From Synchiropus splendidus (lineage: Eukaryota > Chordata > Actinopteri > Syngnathiformes > Callionymidae): 64,000 nt of DNA. Each line of letters begins with the position of its first letter. Within the stretch, counting starts at the first letter, position 1. The position numbers and the translations under genes are program-made. The notes under the pieces were generated by a model. That model had not been told where the DNA came from, searched no databases, and worked only from the letters and a program-made list of their open reading frames with translations. The stretch spans positions 13,591,001-13,655,000 of the forward strand of contig NC_071351.1 in the NCBI RefSeq assembly GCF_027744825.2, in the 5' to 3' direction. Shown piece by piece: positions 59,857 to 64,000 of this stretch.

Positions 59857-62609
59857 CTGTTGAAGAAAGGAGAGATATGAAAGGAGAATTGTTGAGCTTA
59901 TATGCAAGTGGCTCTAAGAGATGGGTCACTGCAAATAAATAGAGGGGTGATTTCCATGACGTAATGACTCATCCCAGTCTGTTATTGACTTCAGGTCCTG
60001 ACACTTGAAGGGTCCATCCATTCCTCTGTTATTGAGCACTTATCCGTGACCAGGTCAAAGTTGCAGCAGAGCGAGCGAGCTAATCTAAGGCAGGCAACTC
60101 CAGACTCACCCGGAGGTCTTGTGTGAGTGGAGGAGGTCTCCCTCGTGACCCTCTGGATTTGCATGTGAGCACTTCCAACCTGCGCCAAAACCATCAATAG
60201 CGTCTCATCGTAGCAGTCACACAATACGGAAGATAGCATCTAAAGCGGCGCAGCTTTGATTCTATTCACCCAGTTTGATGTTGACCGCTTCGTTTCCCTC
60301 CAAACCAACACAAAAGCATTCCAAACTTGGCATTTTATAGCCTTGATTTCTTAAAGTCTATGTGTGTACAGTCGATTCATTTCTGACTCTGACTCACAAT
60401 CTGAAATTGATACAGTCCCTTTGTGGCAATTGTGTGCCTAATCTTGTTTTGCTGAGCTGTTTTATCTACTTCCCAATTCAAGCGAAAACAGCGAGTGCCA
60501 TGTTCTCACGTACGCACCAACATACACAAACAAAGCTGGCAGGGCAAACAGATTGTACTGAGTGAGACATCCTGTCATGGCAGACAGTCAAGCCTGTGAT
60601 TTTTTTTTGAGCGCAGGATTTTCTGCCAGCCTAAGGAACTGGCAAACTGACTCACATCTGGTGACAAGCTCTGTCTGTGTCACTTCTGTCGGCGCTCACC
60701 GCACCATCATTTACCACCTGCAGAGCTGGTTAATGTTAAGCCGGAGCCGACAGGTGAGTAAATCGATGACAAAGATCTGTCCGATCACTGACTGTCAACT
60801 CAAGGTTTACAGCCCCACATAGGACTCGGTGGGCCGTCGATGTGAAGAAAAGATCTCCATTTGTGTGCTGTGGGGCAAACCCCACCTGTGCTGGGTAAAG
60901 GAGACCTGTGAGGGTCTGACACCGGGTCATCCAACAAACACCTGCTGTAGTGGCAGGTCGCCTGCCTCTCTTCTGTCTCTCCCTCCACAGATGAAAGACC
61001 CCTTTCAACTAAGGAGTGCTCAGCTGGTGTACACTCTCCCTCAATGTGTGTTTGTGCCTTCGGATGGGTAAAAGGGTGTAAACAGAAAAATAGAGCCAGA
61101 TGGAGGTGGGGCTGCGGCGGGAGAGCAGGAGTGAGAGATAAAGTCTGTTTGTTTGCTGAGTGAATCAAAGGTTCTTTTTATTTGAGGGATGGAGAGGAAG
61201 AGGGACAGCAGACAATGAAGTGATGAACTGCGGCTGACAGTGGGGGCCAAAGTGAAGACAAGATGAAGGCAAAGAGCCTGGAAATGGAAGTGGGCCACGA
61301 TGGGGAGAGAGAGACTTCATTAAAAAAAACGCATGTAATTACAAATTACTTCACTGAGGGCCCTTTCAAAGACAGTAAAAGAGCCATAACTTAATCTGAA
61401 CCACTGTTCCCTTGTGTTTCGGCCGAGCCAAACTCACAGTCAGAATCACATTACGCACACTAACAGCACCATTAACCTCGGTAACTACGCTATCCTGGGG
61501 GCAAACACACACACACACACACACATACACACACACACACACGTATATACAAACAATGAAAGACACATAAAGCTAAAAAGCACAGCGCTCATCGCCCGGG
61601 GTCAAAGAAACACTACACTTCATGTATAACAAGGTTGACACACATGTGCTGCAGGAGCTCACGCTTAAAGCTCTTAATCACAGGGCTGGAGTAAACACAC
61701 CGAACCGTGACACTGCCGGACCTGAACGTCACACACCTAAAAACACAATGGAACCTGCAATCACGCCGGCAGACATCCACAGAGCGCTGCTTAAACGTCC
61801 CCGAGGATTCTAACCAACCAGAAGCTAATTGTGTCAGACTCGGCTGCGGCTAAAACGGGCGCTTCTTTTGGGGAAAACGTCAAGCTCCTTTAAGAGTCAC
61901 CGGTTGAGGAGTCGCTCGCGAAGCTGTCCCAACCAGGAACACAATGAAACCCAATAAAACACACGTGCTGCGCTGCTTTTTTCACTGCCCAGTCAGGGGT
62001 GACTAGGAATGTGCCTGAGACGGAATTAAGGAATGCTGTTTAATTGGACAGGAAAAGGTTTGTTTTATGAGCTCGGACGTGGCTGCAGATGTTCTCCACA
62101 GCAGGATGGCATCTAGTTAAACTGCATCTGATGATATCTCACATAATAATCCGGTCTGAGGAACCTTCTAGTCTGTGATTAGCGCCAGTTAATGCACCAG
62201 GAAGGATGGAACCAAAGGGCCGATTCTGGGAACATATGAGGTGAAAAAAAAAAAAGACATTCCAGCATGTTCTGCTGCACTTGGGTGTCTTATTACACAC
62301 CTTCGTTTGATTTACAGAAAACTTACAGCCACATCAGACGGGCTGCCATGTAGCTCTGCGCTATTATGGGTTTTCCAGGCTCTAGGCCTCAATCATTTAA
62401 ATAATGAACTCCATTCATGGTGATCAGCCAGAGCCGGGGTTATATTAGAGACTATAATTGTGCCTGTCAGGATTTAGAGCAGCGGTATGGTTTCACAACG
62501 AAGCCAGGGAACAAAGATATTGGTGTAAACGTTTGAGCCTCTGAAGTTTGCGTGTGGAGGGTAAACAAGAAGTCCGAATGAGGGGCGAGAGGACAATGTT
62601 GGTCTACAA
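59857..62609 (-). other. plxnd1 intron upstream of the first visible exon
   Basis: I searched for the preceding Sema exon and found none with a fitting phase and plexin-like content. An AC microsatellite lies at about 61506-61541. The rest is unremarkable. Confidence 0.5.
61506..61541. repeat. AC microsatellite
   Basis: Two blocks of AC units separated by one AT unit. Confidence 0.9.
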
Positions 62610-63074
62610 CAGGAGTGGCCAACCAGTCAGAGGCTAAGAGCCACATGGTTTTACTGTGTTGCTGAAAAGAGCCACATGCTACAAACATGTCGGGCTGTGA
62701 GGCTTCTCCTAAACAGCTGGCCACATGACTTAGCGCCAGTATAGCAGTTAAAGCACATCCCTGTGTGTCACAAGGTTGCTGGTTCACGTCCGGCGTACGT
62801 CTCTTGTGCATGTATTTTTCTAATTCATACATTTTACCGGCTTGGAGCACGTGTGGCGAGGTTTATTGTTTGTATTTCACAGTTAAACTCAAGTCAAATT
62901 CTTGACATTTTGCCAGAATAGCTCTTACTTTTTCATCTTATTTCCTGTATAAACCATCATCTCAGCAGCAATTTGATCAAAATCAGCCAGTTCGGCAGTG
63001 CATTTGGTGAAGAGCCGCATAAATCTGGGGAAGGAGCCGCATGTGGCTCGGGAGCCGCATGTTGGCCACGCCTG
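62610..63074. mobile_element. hAT MITE (465 bp) with perfect 8-bp target duplication
   Basis: The left end is CAGGAGTGGCCAACC and the right end, read in reverse, is CAGGCGTGGCCAAC. Inside both ends the sequence GAGCCACAT recurs. GTCTACAA stands directly outside at 62602-62609 and 63075-63082, a perfect 8-bp duplication as made by hAT transposases. There is no coding capacity. Confidence 0.85.
62728..62800 (+). repeat. tRNA-like segment inside the hAT MITE
   Basis: TAGCGCCAGTATAGCAG at 62731-62747 resembles an A box and GGTTCACGTCC at 62781-62791 a B box, about tRNA distance apart. It may be a SINE fragment caught by the MITE. Confidence 0.4.
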
Positions 63075-63082
63075 GTCTACAA

Positions 63083-64000
63083 GAAGACTAGTATTGAACC
63101 ATGAATCATTTGATGTTTGTGGATGACATGGTGGTTGGAAATAAATAAGGATGAGCAAGTCTATAACTTGTCTTTGATACAAAGGCTGGACCATGAATGC
63201 GAGATGGCATAGAGTAGAGAGAGTAAAGAGTGGACTATTGGAGCGGCATAATTGTGAAGTGGGCAAGAGCAGCTGTGCTTGGACTCACGACAGCAACCGA
63301 CAGAGGATGTGGGTGTGGAATTACAAGACTCCAACCTATCTGATTCATAAGAGACGAAGCGATCATCAGATAGTTTAGACATATAAGAGAAGGGTACGGC
63401 AGTTAGTTCGGTTATAGATAGAGCACAGACATGCAATATATATGGACTGTTAATGATAGATGAGAGGGGAACTGCAGGCTGGAGGAGACGAGACGAGGTT
63501 GATGTGCACAGAGAGTGAGGGAATGCAGGTGGCCAGAGTGAGAGGAGAGGACAGAGAGAGATGAGAAATCTGATGTGACATCCCCTGGAGGCAGTGGAGG
63601 GAAGAAGAATTCCTTCTATCTATGGTAAATTTGAAATCTCAGCCATCCTTCAATTTGAATTCTTATTAGTACCGAATAGAATGTTGAGCTGAGAATTGGA
63701 ACAAATAAAAAACGAGTCATGTTTCAAGGTGATACTAGAATACGAGATAAAAGGCGGGGAATGTGGTAGGAATGCTATGCTATAGTCAGGTGTTAGCTGT
63801 GTGGGTATAATGGCTTTAAATGAGTTTCAATTGCCTCTTTCGCCTGGTGAGACCAGTGGGTTGCTCCCTCTTTCCTGGGCTTTATGGATGGATTTTACTT
63901 TCAAGAAAACATCTTTGCCTCTGACTTAGGGTGAAAGGGCGGGTGAAGGTCAACATCAAGGCATTCCATTGGGAAGATCCATCTATCACAAGGCATCGTT
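63083..64000. other. End of window, no gene recognised
   Basis: No plexin exon, RNA gene or repeat that I can support. 63440-63600 is rich in GAGA words. It should still be intron or upstream sequence of plxnd1. Confidence 0.45.

Noticed and set aside
60736..61008. Minus-strand frame with an acceptor-like CAG as a possible Sema exon
   Set aside because: No Sema motif, no fitting donor phase, and the content (GFAPQHTNGDLFFTSTAHRV) does not match plexins.
1..64000. CRISPR arrays or bacterial operons
   Set aside because: Vertebrate exon-intron genes throughout, and no regularly spaced direct repeats.

Overview
This is vertebrate nuclear DNA, most likely from a teleost fish. It has long intron-split genes with GT-AG splice sites, AT-rich introns, short microsatellites and DNA-transposon relics. 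I cannot name the species. The key marker is a rhodopsin gene that keeps the five-exon ancestral structure. In teleosts the visual rho gene is intronless, and the intron-bearing copy is the pineal gene exo-rhodopsin.

Layout, left to right. Bases 1-35 may be the very end of an upstream plus-strand gene, followed by a 3'UTR-like stretch with AATAAA at 406-411. By synteny with the human RHO region this could be ift122, but this is only inferred. Exo-rhodopsin (exorh) follows on the plus strand at 910-2795 in five exons. Every splice junction joins in frame to give 352 residues. Bases 2796-3750 are its 3'UTR and AT-rich spacer. Bases 3750-13958 form a large imperfect palindrome of about 10.2 kb with its axis near 9329/9330. 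Its arms carry degraded non-LTR reverse-transcriptase pieces, exon-like blocks open in both arms, and a cluster of tRNA-like promoter sequences around the axis. A TA microsatellite and the 3' flank of the next gene follow.

From 15110 to 59856 the minus strand carries most of plexin D1 (plxnd1). I resolved 34 exons (4305 coding bases, 1434 residues plus stop). They run from the end of the Sema domain through three PSI domains, the IPT/TIG repeats, the transmembrane helix, and the split GAP domain with its inserted Rho-binding domain, to a C-terminal SEA tail, which is a PDZ ligand. All exon phases agree and the total is divisible by three. The first part of the gene (signal peptide and most of Sema) is not visible and should lie beyond 64000. 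The introns hold a 1076-bp hAT-like element (54887-55962) and a 465-bp hAT MITE (62610-63074) with a perfect 8-bp target duplication.

Gene order and orientation (possible ift122 plus, rhodopsin plus, plxnd1 minus) match the human RHO neighbourhood. This supports exorh as the occupant of the ancestral rhodopsin locus. The two confident genes are not an operon. They are convergent neighbours, a photopigment and a semaphorin receptor, separated by the palindrome.
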